Assembly (NCBI GenBank): GCA_022843905.1 | Contig: JALHMT010000006.1 | Coordinates: 62,001 to 126,000 of the forward strand | Length of the DNA stretch: 64,000 nucleotides | Reading direction: 5' to 3' | Source of the DNA: Rubrivivax sp. | GTDB taxonomy: Bacteria; Pseudomonadota; Gammaproteobacteria; Burkholderiales; Burkholderiaceae_C | Shown: piece after piece, positions 17,115-25,411 of the stretch | Position numbering within the stretch: position 1 is the first letter of the stretch | Layout: every line of letters starts with the position of its first letter | Translations under genes and position numbers: made by a program | The notes under the pieces: generated by a model | What the model saw: the letters and a program-made list of their open reading frames with translations, nothing else | The model's database searches: none | What the model was told of the DNA's origin: nothing

Positions 17115-18299
17115 TCAGTCGTCCAGCGCCTGGTAGATCAAGGGATCGAACAGCCAGCTGGGCGCGTCCGACGCGTCGAACCCGTCGAGCACGCTCATCG
17201 ACCCGACGACGACCAGATCGCGAGGCGGGTCGATCCAGCCCCAGTTGCCACCCGCGCCGGCGGTGAACAGCGTCCCGGCGGATGCGCAGGAACCCAGGCG
17301 CACCGGGTCGGTCGTCAGGGTGAACCAGCCCGGCGTGCTGGCCACCCCGGGCTGGTCGAGGTCCAGGGCCTTGCCGGTCATCAGCGCCACCGTGGCCGGT
17401 GCGAGGACCCGTTGGCCGTCGATGCGGCCGCCACCGGCGATCATCCGCAGGAAGCGCCACTCGTCGTCCAGCGTGCCCAGCACGCCGCCGCCGCCGGAGA
17501 TCAGGGGCGGTGCCGGACTGACCGGCCAGGCGAAGGCCCGGACGCCGGTGTCGGGGACCGGCTCGCAGGCGCCGTCCGGCCCTTGGCGATGCACGGGAGC
17601 GAAGTGCGGCAGCTGTGAAGGGGCGAGGCTGAAGGCGGCGGTCTTCATGCCGCAGGGCTCGAACAGGCGCTCGCGCATCAGCACGTCCAGTGGCTTGCCG
17701 CCGAGGCGCTCGGCGATCAGCCCCTGGAGGTCGTGCGCGATGCTGTAGTGGAAGCCCGCACCCGGCTCCTGCACCAGCGGCAGCGCGGCGGCGCGTTCGA
17801 GCAGGGTCCGCGCCGTCTGCGTGAAGTCCAGCACCTGCGCCTGCGCGTAGAGGCGGTCGACGTCGTGCCTCTCGTCCAGGCCGTAGGCGAAGCCGGCGGT
17901 GTGGGTCAGCAGGTCGAACATGGTGATCGGCCGCTGCGGCGGCTGCCCGGTGCCGAAGACCTTCAGCCCCGCCAGTTCGGGCAGGAAGCGGGTGAGGGGG
18001 TCGCTGAACAACCACCGCCCTTCCTCGAAGAAGGTGAACAGCACGGCGCTGGTCATGGGCTTGGTGGCCGAATAGAAGCGCATCAACGTGGACGCGTCGA
18101 ACGGCGGGCCGTCGCCGACCCGGTGGCTCCCCGCCGCCCAGTCGAGCACGGTGCCGCGCCGCGCCACGCGCAGCGCGATGCCGGGCAGCCGCCGCTGCTC
18201 GACCAGCCGCTGCAGGGCCGTCTCGATGCGCCGGGCTCGCTCGGGCACCAGGCCGGCCGAGCGAAGGGCGGCCGCGTCGGGGGAGCGTGCCGGAGGCAT
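17115..18299 (-). CDS. Serine hydrolase of the beta-lactamase class C / EstB family
   Basis: A 394-residue protein with the SxxK nucleophile motif S77-ATK80 (RFYSATKPMTSAV) and the second-motif tyrosine Y185 in HYSIAHDLQG. The usual YxN third residue is Ile187, which favours esterase or peptidase over beta-lactamase activity. No signal peptide is visible, so it is likely cytoplasmic. Family members hydrolyse esters, amides or D-peptides, and MlrB of microcystin degradation is a related fold. It is divergent from the FAD oxidoreductase with operator site B between them, and convergent with the GntR gene (24-bp gap). Confidence 0.88.
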   Translation of the reverse strand: MPPARSPDAAALRSAGLVPERARRIETALQRLVEQRRLPGIALRVARRGTVLDWAAGSHRVGDGPPFDASTLMRFYSATKPMTSAVLFTFFEEGRWLFSDPLTRFLPELAGLKVFGTGQPPQRPITMFDLLTHTAGFAYGLDERHDVDRLYAQAQVLDFTQTARTLLERAAALPLVQEPGAGFHYSIAHDLQGLIAERLGGKPLDVLMRERLFEPCGMKTAAFSLAPSQLPHFAPVHRQGPDGACEPVPDTGVRAFAWPVSPAPPLISGGGGVLGTLDDEWRFLRMIAGGGRIDGQRVLAPATVALMTGKALDLDQPGVASTPGWFTLTTDPVRLGSCASAGTLFTAGAGGNWGWIDPPRDLVVVGSMSVLDGFDASDAPSWLFDPLIYQALDD

Positions 18300-18353
18300 G
18301 GGCTTTCCTTCTAGGGGAGCGGGCCGGCGGACCGGTCCTGCGATTGCAGTCTT

Positions 18354-18370
18354 GTGTACAAATAGAATAC
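18354..18370 (-). promoter_or_regulatory. GntR-type operator candidate, site B
   Basis: The minus strand reads GTATTCTATTTGTACAC, matching GTAT-N6-TGT-NN-R-C. The site lies between the serine hydrolase start (18299, leftward) and the FAD oxidoreductase ATG (18441), about 55 and 70 bp from each, so it could control both. The plus strand contains TTGTGTACAA, a near-perfect palindrome. Confidence 0.6.
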
Positions 18371-18440
18371 TATAACCATGCGACCACGCGGTGCCTCACG
18401 GCGGACAGAGTGGACGCCTTGCCGACTACCGGACTCTTCT

Positions 18441-19814
18441 ATGGACCGCACCTCTGCCGCTGGCCGCGACCCGAGTTCCGCGCTGGACCTGCGCCCTCGC
18501 GGCCGCCTGGCGTGCGACGTGCTCGTGGTCGGCGGTGGTGCGGCGGGTCTGGCGGCGGCCTGCACAGCCGCCAGTCAAGGGCTGGACGTGCTGCTGCTCG
18601 AGCGCTACGGCTTCTGCGGTGGCGCCGCGGTGGCGGGCTTCTCCGGCACCGTCTGCGGGCTGTACCTGGCGCGCCGGGGCGCCGCCGGCGCCCCCGAGCA
18701 GGTGGTGCACGGCTTCGTCGACCGCTTCATCGCCGCGATGCAGCGCCACCAGGGCCTCACCGAGCCCGTGCGCTACGGCGAGACCTACACGAGGGTGCAC
18801 GAACCCTTCGCCTGGCGCGTGGCCGCCGACGACCTGCTGGCGCAGGCCGGCGTCAGGGTGCTTTACCACGCGCAGGTCATCGCCGCGCTGGTCGAAGGCG
18901 GCGAGCGCATCGAGGGTGCGCTGGTCCACACCAAGCAGGGCCGCTTCGAGGTGCGCGCGCGGCTGACGATCGATGCCAGCGGCGATGCCGATGTCTTCGC
19001 GATGGCCGGACTGCCGACCACGGTGGGCGACGGCGGCAAGGTGCAGAACCCGACGATGATCTTCCGCATCGGCGGGGTGGACGTGGCGCGTTTCCTCGAC
19101 ACCTACGGTCCCGATTCGATCCTGCCGCCGTCGGTGTCAACGGCGCTCGCGAGCGCGAACGACAGCGGCGACTACTGGCTGCCCCGGCACAAGATCTTCC
19201 TGTTCCCGACGCCGCGTGCCGGCGAGTTGCTGTGCAACTGCACGCGCATCGTCGAGCCCGAGGGGACGGAACTGCACCCGCTGGTGGCGGCGGAGCTGTC
19301 GCGTGCCGAGATACTGGGGCGCCGCCAGGCGCGCGACTATGCCCGCTTCTTCCGCGACCGTCTGGCGGGGTGCGAGCAGTCGTTCCTGCTCGACACCGGC
19401 GTGCAGGTCGGCGTGCGCCAGTCGCGCCAGATCGTCGGCCTGCAGACGCTGTCCAACGACGACGTCGTCCGCGGCACCAAGCGGGCCGATGCGATCGCGC
19501 GTTCGCCCTGGCCCATCGAACTGCACAGCGGCAACAAACCCCGCCTGTCGTGGCTCTACGACGACTGCTACGACATCCCGCTGGGGTGCTTCGTGCCGCT
19601 GCGTGGCGACGGCCTGCTCGCGGCCGGTCGCTGCCTGTCGGCCGAGCACGAGGCCATGGCGTCGGCGCGCGTCACGGCGCAGTGCTTTTCCTACGGCCAC
19701 GCCATCGGCCACGCGGCCGCGATCGCGGTGCGCGACCGGCTCAGCGTGCGCGAGGTCGACGTCGCGGCCGTGCGTCGGCGGCTGGCGGCCGACGGAGCCG
19801 TGCTGACCTCCTGA
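18441..19814 (+). CDS. FAD-dependent oxidoreductase (FAD_oxidored family)
   Basis: A 457-residue flavoprotein with an N-terminal dinucleotide motif GGGAAG (31-36, in CDVLVVGGGAAGLAAACTAA), TIDASGDADVFAMAGLPTTV, and the C-terminal LGCFVPLRGDGLLAAGRCLS / EHEAMASARV pattern of the FAD_oxidored group (PF12831), whose members are diverse dehydrogenases. ATG 18441 is chosen over ATG 18378 because 18378 lies directly next to operator site B and would leave almost no leader; neither has a strong Shine-Dalgarno. It is followed by the TonB receptor after 147 bp. Confidence 0.85.
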   Translation: MDRTSAAGRDPSSALDLRPRGRLACDVLVVGGGAAGLAAACTAASQGLDVLLLERYGFCGGAAVAGFSGTVCGLYLARRGAAGAPEQVVHGFVDRFIAAMQRHQGLTEPVRYGETYTRVHEPFAWRVAADDLLAQAGVRVLYHAQVIAALVEGGERIEGALVHTKQGRFEVRARLTIDASGDADVFAMAGLPTTVGDGGKVQNPTMIFRIGGVDVARFLDTYGPDSILPPSVSTALASANDSGDYWLPRHKIFLFPTPRAGELLCNCTRIVEPEGTELHPLVAAELSRAEILGRRQARDYARFFRDRLAGCEQSFLLDTGVQVGVRQSRQIVGLQTLSNDDVVRGTKRADAIARSPWPIELHSGNKPRLSWLYDDCYDIPLGCFVPLRGDGLLAAGRCLSAEHEAMASARVTAQCFSYGHAIGHAAAIAVRDRLSVREVDVAAVRRRLAADGAVLTS

Positions 19815-19871
19815 GACGCAGCCTGCCCCGCCGCTGCAGGTGAAGGATGGCGCCCTGTCGGTGTCGATCTT

Positions 19872-19911
19872 GTATGTAATGTGTAGACTCACGTGCGTAT
19901 CATTTGTACAC
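19872..19911 (+). promoter_or_regulatory. GntR-type operator candidates, site C (two copies)
   Basis: GTATGTAATGTGTAGAC (19872-19888) fits the 17-nt motif GTAT-N6-TGT-NN-R-C. A second copy with a 4-nt spacer, GTATCATTTGTACAC (19897-19911), follows 8 bp later and shares ATTTGTACAC with site B. Both lie 50-90 bp upstream of the TonB receptor ATG at 19962. Confidence 0.55.
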
Positions 19912-19961
19912 TAGAAACCGGGGCACGCCGACCCCAGCGCCTTGCACAGCCCGGAGACTCC

Positions 19962-22241
19962 ATGACACCCAACCGCACCCGCACCCGCCGCCGCCCGATG
20001 CATCCGCCGGGCCTCACGCCTCTGTCCCGCCAGCTGGCGCTGTGGCTGGCCGGCGCCGGCCTGACCGTCGGCAGCACGGGTGCGCTGGCGCAGCCGGCGC
20101 CGGCAGCCGGCGCCGGCGCATCGCAGAGCGTCGTGATCTCGACGTCGATCCGCAAGAAGCTCGAGACCACGCAGGAAATCCCCGCCACGGTCAACGTGCT
20201 GTCGGGTGTGGAACTGCAGGCCCAGGGCGTCTACGACGTCAAGGGCATCGAGTACAAGATTCCCGGGCTGGTGCTCGGCAACCTGGGCTTCGACGGTGCG
20301 TCGATGGGCCTGCGCGGCGCGTCGAGCACGCGGGGCTTCACGGGTGACGAGGCCACGGTGGCCGTGCACCTCGACGGCATCTACATCCCGCAGTCCGGCG
20401 CCGCGCTGGGCCGCCTGTTCGACGTCGCGCGCATCGACACCTTGTACGGGCCCCAGGGCACGCTCTATGGACGCAATGCGGTGTCGGGCGTCATCGACAT
20501 CGTCTCCAATGCCCCGGGCCCGGTCTTCGGCGGCACGGCGTCGGTCACCCTCGGCGCGTTCGGCGGCCGCGGGCTGGACGGCACCCTGAACGTGCCGATG
20601 TCGCAGGACAGTGGGCTGCGCCTGGCGATCTCGACCTTCAAGGACGACGGCTACGTCAGCAACGTCGTCGCTTCCAGCCCGGTGCGCAGCGTGGGCACCG
20701 ACGAGTTCGCGGCGGGGCGCGTGCGCTACGTCCGCAACTTCGGCGCCGACAGCCGCCTGGACGTGAGCTTCCAGGCCAGCCAGGACGGCTCCATCGCCCC
20801 GTTCCAGCCGCGCTACCTGGACAGCGCAGCCAGCCGCACGGCCGGCGTCAGATGGCGCCAGACAGCGATCGACCAGGAAGTCGACTACGACCGCAAGGAC
20901 AGCAACCTGGCGATCAAGTTCGACACCGTCGTCGCGGGTCTGCGCCTGCGCTCGATCACCGGCTACACCACCTACGACGTGGCGCAGAAGAACGATCGCG
21001 AGCTGAGCATCACGCCGTCGCCTGCAGGCCAGCTGGTGCTGGCCCAGGACAGCAAGGCGGTGTCGCAGGAGCTGGCCCTGTCGTCGCTGAACCCCGGCGC
21101 GGTCGACTGGCGGGTGGGCCTGTACTACACGAAGACCGAGGCCAACGAGAGCCGCCAGGGCGAGAGCATCACCTCGGTCTTTGTCGGTCAGCGCGACTAC
21201 GACGACTTCCGCCTGACGCAGGACGGCGAGGCCAAGGCGGTCTACGCGTCGATCGACTGGAAGCCGGTCCAGCCGCTGACGGCCACGGTCGGCCTTCGCT
21301 ACAACGACGAAAGCAAGGAGGCGACCCAGAACCACGCCTACGGCAACGCGCTGCCCGTCGGCGCCATTCCCGACTGCACCGGGGCGCCAGGGGTTCCGCT
21401 GTGCCGCTCGATCCAGTCGGCCGATTTCAAGTGGACCGGCACGTCCGGCGACGTGTCGCTGAAGTGGCAGATCAACAAGGCCTCGATGACCTACCTGCGC
21501 GCAGCACGAGGATTCCGCTCGGGTGCCGTGGGGGGTTACGTCGGGCAGGACAACTACTTCGACCAGCTCTTCGGCGGGCCCGGCACCTTCGGCCTCGTCA
21601 AGCTGAAGCCCGAAGTCCTCGACTCGCTCGAGTGGGGCCTGAAGAACACCCTGATGCGCAACCAGCTGGCGCTGAACGTCGCGGTCTACAGCAACGATTA
21701 CAAGGACCAGCTGTTCGCCTATGCCGACCCGGTGACCTTCCGCTTCGTCGACGGCAACATCGGCAGCAGCAGGATCAGCGGCGTGGATGTCAACGCGGCG
21801 TTTTCGCCCACCGGCAGCGGGCTGCGCATCGATGCCTCCGTGGCCTACGCCACCGGCGAGATCAAGGAGCTCCTGCAGCCCGGCACCGGGCTGGCCGTGG
21901 GCAACAAGCCCATCCTCATGCCCAGGCTCAGCGCGTCGCTGGGCGTGTCGCAGCGCTTCGCGTTGTGGGGCGGCGCGCTGTCCGTGGGTGCCGACTACAA
22001 CCACAAGGGCGAGATGTTCCAGGACCTGCAGAACACCATCCTGCGGCCCGCCGTCGACCTCTTCAACGTCAACGTCTCCTGGGCGCCACCGGGCGGCGGC
22101 TGGCGCATGTTCGCTGCCGTCAACAACCTGCTCGACAAGGAGTACCTGTCGCGCCCCGCCAATGCCCTGGGTGCCGCCCCGACGCCGGTGTTCGTGGCCG
22201 AGCCCCGCAAGTGGCGCGTCGGCGCCGCGATCAACTTCTGA
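19962..22241 (+). CDS. TonB-dependent outer-membrane receptor
   Basis: A 759-residue receptor with a basic N-terminus, hydrophobic signal (LALWLAGAGLTVGSTGALAQ), plug domain (about 50-170; SVVISTSIRKKLETTQEIPA, VHLDGIYIPQSG, LYGPQGTLYGRNAVSGVIDI) and a C-terminal beta-barrel ending in aromatic KWRVGAAINF, as needed for BAM insertion. It is of the organic-substrate type rather than a clear siderophore receptor. GGAGAC precedes ATG 19962. It is preceded by two operator-like sites and sits in the catabolic block, so I infer that it imports the block's substrate across the outer membrane. Confidence 0.93.
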   Translation: MTPNRTRTRRRPMHPPGLTPLSRQLALWLAGAGLTVGSTGALAQPAPAAGAGASQSVVISTSIRKKLETTQEIPATVNVLSGVELQAQGVYDVKGIEYKIPGLVLGNLGFDGASMGLRGASSTRGFTGDEATVAVHLDGIYIPQSGAALGRLFDVARIDTLYGPQGTLYGRNAVSGVIDIVSNAPGPVFGGTASVTLGAFGGRGLDGTLNVPMSQDSGLRLAISTFKDDGYVSNVVASSPVRSVGTDEFAAGRVRYVRNFGADSRLDVSFQASQDGSIAPFQPRYLDSAASRTAGVRWRQTAIDQEVDYDRKDSNLAIKFDTVVAGLRLRSITGYTTYDVAQKNDRELSITPSPAGQLVLAQDSKAVSQELALSSLNPGAVDWRVGLYYTKTEANESRQGESITSVFVGQRDYDDFRLTQDGEAKAVYASIDWKPVQPLTATVGLRYNDESKEATQNHAYGNALPVGAIPDCTGAPGVPLCRSIQSADFKWTGTSGDVSLKWQINKASMTYLRAARGFRSGAVGGYVGQDNYFDQLFGGPGTFGLVKLKPEVLDSLEWGLKNTLMRNQLALNVAVYSNDYKDQLFAYADPVTFRFVDGNIGSSRISGVDVNAAFSPTGSGLRIDASVAYATGEIKELLQPGTGLAVGNKPILMPRLSASLGVSQRFALWGGALSVGADYNHKGEMFQDLQNTILRPAVDLFNVNVSWAPPGGGWRMFAAVNNLLDKEYLSRPANALGAAPTPVFVAEPRKWRVGAAINF

Positions 22242-22244
22242 CAT

Positions 22245-22264
22245 CGGCCGCCCGCGGGCGGCCG
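22245..22264. terminator. 20-bp perfect palindrome between convergent genes
   Basis: CGGCCGCCCG (22245-22254) is exactly inverted in 22255-22264. It fills the 24-bp gap between the convergent stops of the TonB receptor (22241) and the NTF2-like gene (22266), the right place for a bidirectional transcript-end hairpin. No U-run is present on either side. Confidence 0.45.
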
Positions 22265-22265
22265 C

Positions 22266-22730
22266 TCAGCGGCGTACGCCGATCTGCTCGAACGCGAGCA
22301 GCCACGAGGGGCCCGGGCCCCTCGTGTCACGTCGATAGACGTCGGCGATGAAGGTCGACACCGTGCGCGTCGCGGTGCCGTCGTGCACCGTGAAGATGGC
22401 GTCGAAGGTGACCACCGCGGTGTCGCCCCATCCGCAGGCCTGCAGGCGCTCGACGCTGAAGGTTCCGGTGCCGCCGGCGGCTGCCGACAGCGCGTCGATG
22501 AAGCCGGCCCGCGTGACGCGCTCGCCGTTGCCCAGCACCTGCTGGAAGTCGGGGGCCACCTTGCTCTCGAGCACGGCGCGGTCGCCGCGCCGGATCGCGG
22601 TGTCGAGCGCCGCCGCGGCTTGCCGCACCTGTGCTTCGGCCTCGGCCGGTAGCGCGGGGCAGGCGAGCGCCTGCAGCGGCGCCCAGGCCAGCAGGGTCGA
22701 GGCGATCAGGCGGGCGGCTCGTTTCGTCAT
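22266..22730 (-). CDS. Exported DUF4440/SnoaL-like (NTF2-fold) protein
   Basis: A 154-residue protein with a Sec signal (MTKRAARLIASTLLAWAPLQ, cleavage near ALACPA), followed by an NTF2-like pattern: AAAALDTAIRRGDRAVLESK, VAPDFQQVLGNGERVTRAGF, VVTFDAIFTVHDGTATRTVS. This fold is used by small enzymes and binding proteins; no catalytic residues can be assigned. Its ATG overlaps the stop of the upstream DMT transporter gene by four bases (ATGA at 22730-22727). It is the last gene of the six-gene leftward operon that begins at the MFS transporter. Confidence 0.75.
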   Translation of the reverse strand: MTKRAARLIASTLLAWAPLQALACPALPAEAEAQVRQAAAALDTAIRRGDRAVLESKVAPDFQQVLGNGERVTRAGFIDALSAAAGGTGTFSVERLQACGWGDTAVVTFDAIFTVHDGTATRTVSTFIADVYRRDTRGPGPSWLLAFEQIGVRR

Positions 22731-23704
22731 CGTGATCGCCCGATCGTCAGGGTGGCGGTCGAGGCTTCCTGACCTGACGGTGGGGTGCCACGGCCCAGCG
22801 CGGCGAGTGCGCTGCCGGCCACGGCGAGCAGCGCCCCGCCGACGGTCAGCGCCCCGACGTCGGGCACCGACACGCCGATCACGCCCATCGCAGCGGCCCC
22901 CAGCGACATCAGCCACACCAGCACCGGCGACAGCGACGTCACCGTGGTGGCCCCGGACACCGTCCAGTGCCGCATGGCCTGGGCGAAGGCTCCGTAGGCC
23001 ACCAGCGTGCACAGGCAGGCCACCGCCAGCGCCAGCCATCCGCCTGCGCCCAGCCTGTCGAAGCCCTGCAGCGAGCTGAAGGGCAGCAGCACCAGCGCCG
23101 CGCCGCCGCACACCAGCCACAGGACCTGCAGCGTGTTCAGCCGGCGTTGCACCACACGCTGCACCAGCGCGTAGGCGAGCCACGCGAAGGCCGCCAGCAT
23201 CACGAGCAGCGCGCCCAGCGCGAAGCGGCGGTCGAAGGCCGAGGCGCTCAGGCGGGGCAACAGGAACAGGCCCTGGCCGACGAGAAAGGTCACGAGGCCG
23301 GCGGCCTGCAGCCGGCTCAGGCGCTCACCGAGGAAGAGCAGGCCGCAGCCCATCAGCAGCATGCCGTTCATCGACGACAGCACGCTCGACTCGGCCGGCG
23401 TCACGTGGCTCAGCGACTGCATCGACAGCACGTAGTTGGCGGCCAGGCCCGCGGCCGCCAGCAGCAGCAGCCCGCGGTCGCAGCGGCCGATGTCGGCGGG
23501 CTTCGGCAACTGCCCGCGGCGTGACAGCCACGCGCCGAGCAGCAGCGTGGTCACGGCCAGACGCACGCAGGCCACCGTCGGTGGCGTGAGGGTGTCCACC
23601 AGTCGCGCCATGACGATCATCGTGAGGGCCCAGACGACGGCGGCCAGCAGGGCCCATGCCGGTCCGGGCCCCGCGCTGGCGCGCCGGTGGATCAGTCCAG
23701 GCAC
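22727..23704 (-). CDS. DMT-superfamily (EamA) transporter
   Basis: A 325-residue inner-membrane protein with about ten hydrophobic helices in two EamA repeats (first from AWALLAAVVWALTMIVMARL, second from ALGALLVMLAAFAWLAYALV). EamA proteins move small metabolites, commonly as exporters. I chose GTG 23704 because it overlaps the end of the upstream CocE gene (stop at 23692) by 13 bp and leaves a short tail before helix 1; the open frame further upstream is the shadow of CocE. Its stop overlaps the next gene as ATGA. It is part of the leftward operon of the catabolic block. Confidence 0.85.
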   Translation of the reverse strand: MPGLIHRRASAGPGPAWALLAAVVWALTMIVMARLVDTLTPPTVACVRLAVTTLLLGAWLSRRGQLPKPADIGRCDRGLLLLAAAGLAANYVLSMQSLSHVTPAESSVLSSMNGMLLMGCGLLFLGERLSRLQAAGLVTFLVGQGLFLLPRLSASAFDRRFALGALLVMLAAFAWLAYALVQRVVQRRLNTLQVLWLVCGGAALVLLPFSSLQGFDRLGAGGWLALAVACLCTLVAYGAFAQAMRHWTVSGATTVTSLSPVLVWLMSLGAAAMGVIGVSVPDVGALTVGGALLAVAGSALAALGRGTPPSGQEASTATLTIGRSR

Positions 23705-25395
23705 GGCAGCACGAGGTGCGAAGGGTGAAGGGTCTGGTGCAGCACCTGCTGGCCCGCGATGCGGGGCGGCGAGGCATCGTCGGCGATCGGGTCGCCGGTG
23801 TTGGGGTTGGGCGCCATGCGCGGGTAGGCGCTGCTGGTCACGCTCAGGCGCAGCCGGTGCCCGGGCATGAGCGTGTGGCCGATGCCCCCCAGGCGCAGCC
23901 TGAGCACGGCAGGCTGCCCTGGCTGCAGCAGCACGGCCTGCTGGAAGCCGAGCCGCCACCGCGCCTGCAGCTGGCCGCACTCCCGCGAACCGAGGCGCCG
24001 AGCACGGCCGTCGGGCGCCAGGTCTTCCAGGCGGCAGACGAAGTCGGTGTCGGGCGCGTCGGACACGATGTGCAGCACCAGGGTGACGTCGCCGACGATG
24101 TCCAGCGGCGCCGTGCCCGCTTCGCTGCAGTAGACCAGCACGTCGGGTCGGTCGATCAGCGGCGCCATGTCGACCATGTGGTGCGGCAGGCCGGGGGCAG
24201 CGCCGGGCAGGTCCGACAAGGTGTTGAAGGCGGGCTGGGTGGGGGCGTAGCGGTAGCTGTCGGGCGGCTCGTCGCCAGGTGCGTCCCAGCCCAGGCGGCC
24301 GTCGCCGTGCAGGCCGCTGGCCTGTCCGCCGCTGTGCAGGTAGAGCGGCCTTTGCACGGCCCCTGCGGGCGGCCAGCGGTCGGCATGGATCCAGCGGTCG
24401 CTGCCGGTCAGGTACAGCTGGACGGGGGCGTGGTCGAACTCCCCCTCGCCCTTCAGGTACCGGTCGTAGAACTGCCGCGTGATGGCCAGGCCGGGCAGGA
24501 AGGCCTGCGGTGGCAACAGCGCGTCGCCGACGCGGTCGACGGGCTTGCCGTCGAGGTAGCCGTAGCCGCCTTCGGAGCACGTGGCGTGCTCCCAGGGCCC
24601 GACGATCAGGTGCACGGGCCGGCGGCTGGCCGCGCGCATGTGCCGGTCGTGCTCCAGCGTGCCGCGCAGCGTGCCGTCGAACCAACCGCTGAAGGCCAGC
24701 ACCGGCACGTCCATGCCTGCGTAGTCCGTGGGGCTGAAGGATGCTCCCGCCCAGTAGGTCGCGTCGTCCGGCGGATGGTCCAGCAGCTCCTGGTAGAGGG
24801 CCGAGGTCTGCCGCAGCACGGCTGTGTCGGCGCTGCGCAGCGGCCGGTGGTGCACGCCGACTGCCCAGTCCGGCGGTGCGGTCAGGGCGAGCTGATTTCC
24901 GGCCAGTGCGGCCGGCCAGGTCAGCGCCCAGTTGAAGTGGAAGATGCCGCCGTCGTAGGCCACGTCGTCGACGCCCGTGCCGCTGGCATTGGGCACGATG
25001 GCGCGCAGGCTGGGCGGCCGCTGCCGCGCCACCTGCCATTGATTGCTGCCCGAGTACGACGCGCCGCGCAGGCCGACGCGGCCGTTGCACCAGGGCTGTG
25101 CCGCGATCCACTCGACCACGTCGTAGCCGTCGTCGCCATCGCCGCCGGTGGCCAGCGTGAACGCGAAGCGGCCGCCGGAGTCGCCCGTGCCGCGGCACTC
25201 GACGATGACGAGCACGTAGCCGTGCCGGACCCAGTACGCGCCTTCGTTGCCGAAGTTCTGCCGGCCAGGCCCGCGGCCGTAGGGCGTGAGCTCGACGATC
25301 GCGGGACCGGCCGGCCCGTCCGCGGCCAGGAAGGCGTCGGCCGCCAGTTCGACGCCGTCTCGCAGGGGAATGCGCAGCCCGCTCAGCGTCTTCAT
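23692..25395 (-). CDS. CocE/NonD-type serine hydrolase (X-Pro dipeptidyl-peptidase S15 family)
   Basis: A 567-residue hydrolase: alpha/beta domain with nucleophile S113 in GASYSG, acid D240 in FSGWFDG and base H270 in GPWEHA, followed by the C-terminal beta-sandwich (about 350-567; VTLVLHIVSDAPDTDFVCRL, LRLSVTSSAYPRMAPNPNTG) typical of CocE. Members cleave esters or amides such as cocaine, cephalosporin esters or proline peptides. There is no signal peptide. ATG 25395 is preferred; the longer frame overlaps the amidohydrolase gene. It starts 16 bp after the amidohydrolase stop, within the leftward operon. Confidence 0.92.
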   Translation of the reverse strand: MKTLSGLRIPLRDGVELAADAFLAADGPAGPAIVELTPYGRGPGRQNFGNEGAYWVRHGYVLVIVECRGTGDSGGRFAFTLATGGDGDDGYDVVEWIAAQPWCNGRVGLRGASYSGSNQWQVARQRPPSLRAIVPNASGTGVDDVAYDGGIFHFNWALTWPAALAGNQLALTAPPDWAVGVHHRPLRSADTAVLRQTSALYQELLDHPPDDATYWAGASFSPTDYAGMDVPVLAFSGWFDGTLRGTLEHDRHMRAASRRPVHLIVGPWEHATCSEGGYGYLDGKPVDRVGDALLPPQAFLPGLAITRQFYDRYLKGEGEFDHAPVQLYLTGSDRWIHADRWPPAGAVQRPLYLHSGGQASGLHGDGRLGWDAPGDEPPDSYRYAPTQPAFNTLSDLPGAAPGLPHHMVDMAPLIDRPDVLVYCSEAGTAPLDIVGDVTLVLHIVSDAPDTDFVCRLEDLAPDGRARRLGSRECGQLQARWRLGFQQAVLLQPGQPAVLRLRLGGIGHTLMPGHRLRLSVTSSAYPRMAPNPNTGDPIADDASPPRIAGQQVLHQTLHPSHLVLPCLD

Positions 25396-25411
25396 CGGCC
25401 GACCCTCGCGT

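Noticed and set aside
19962-22241. Siderophore receptor
   Set aside because: No siderophore biosynthesis, Fur box or iron regulator nearby; promoter sites and neighbours point to catabolism.
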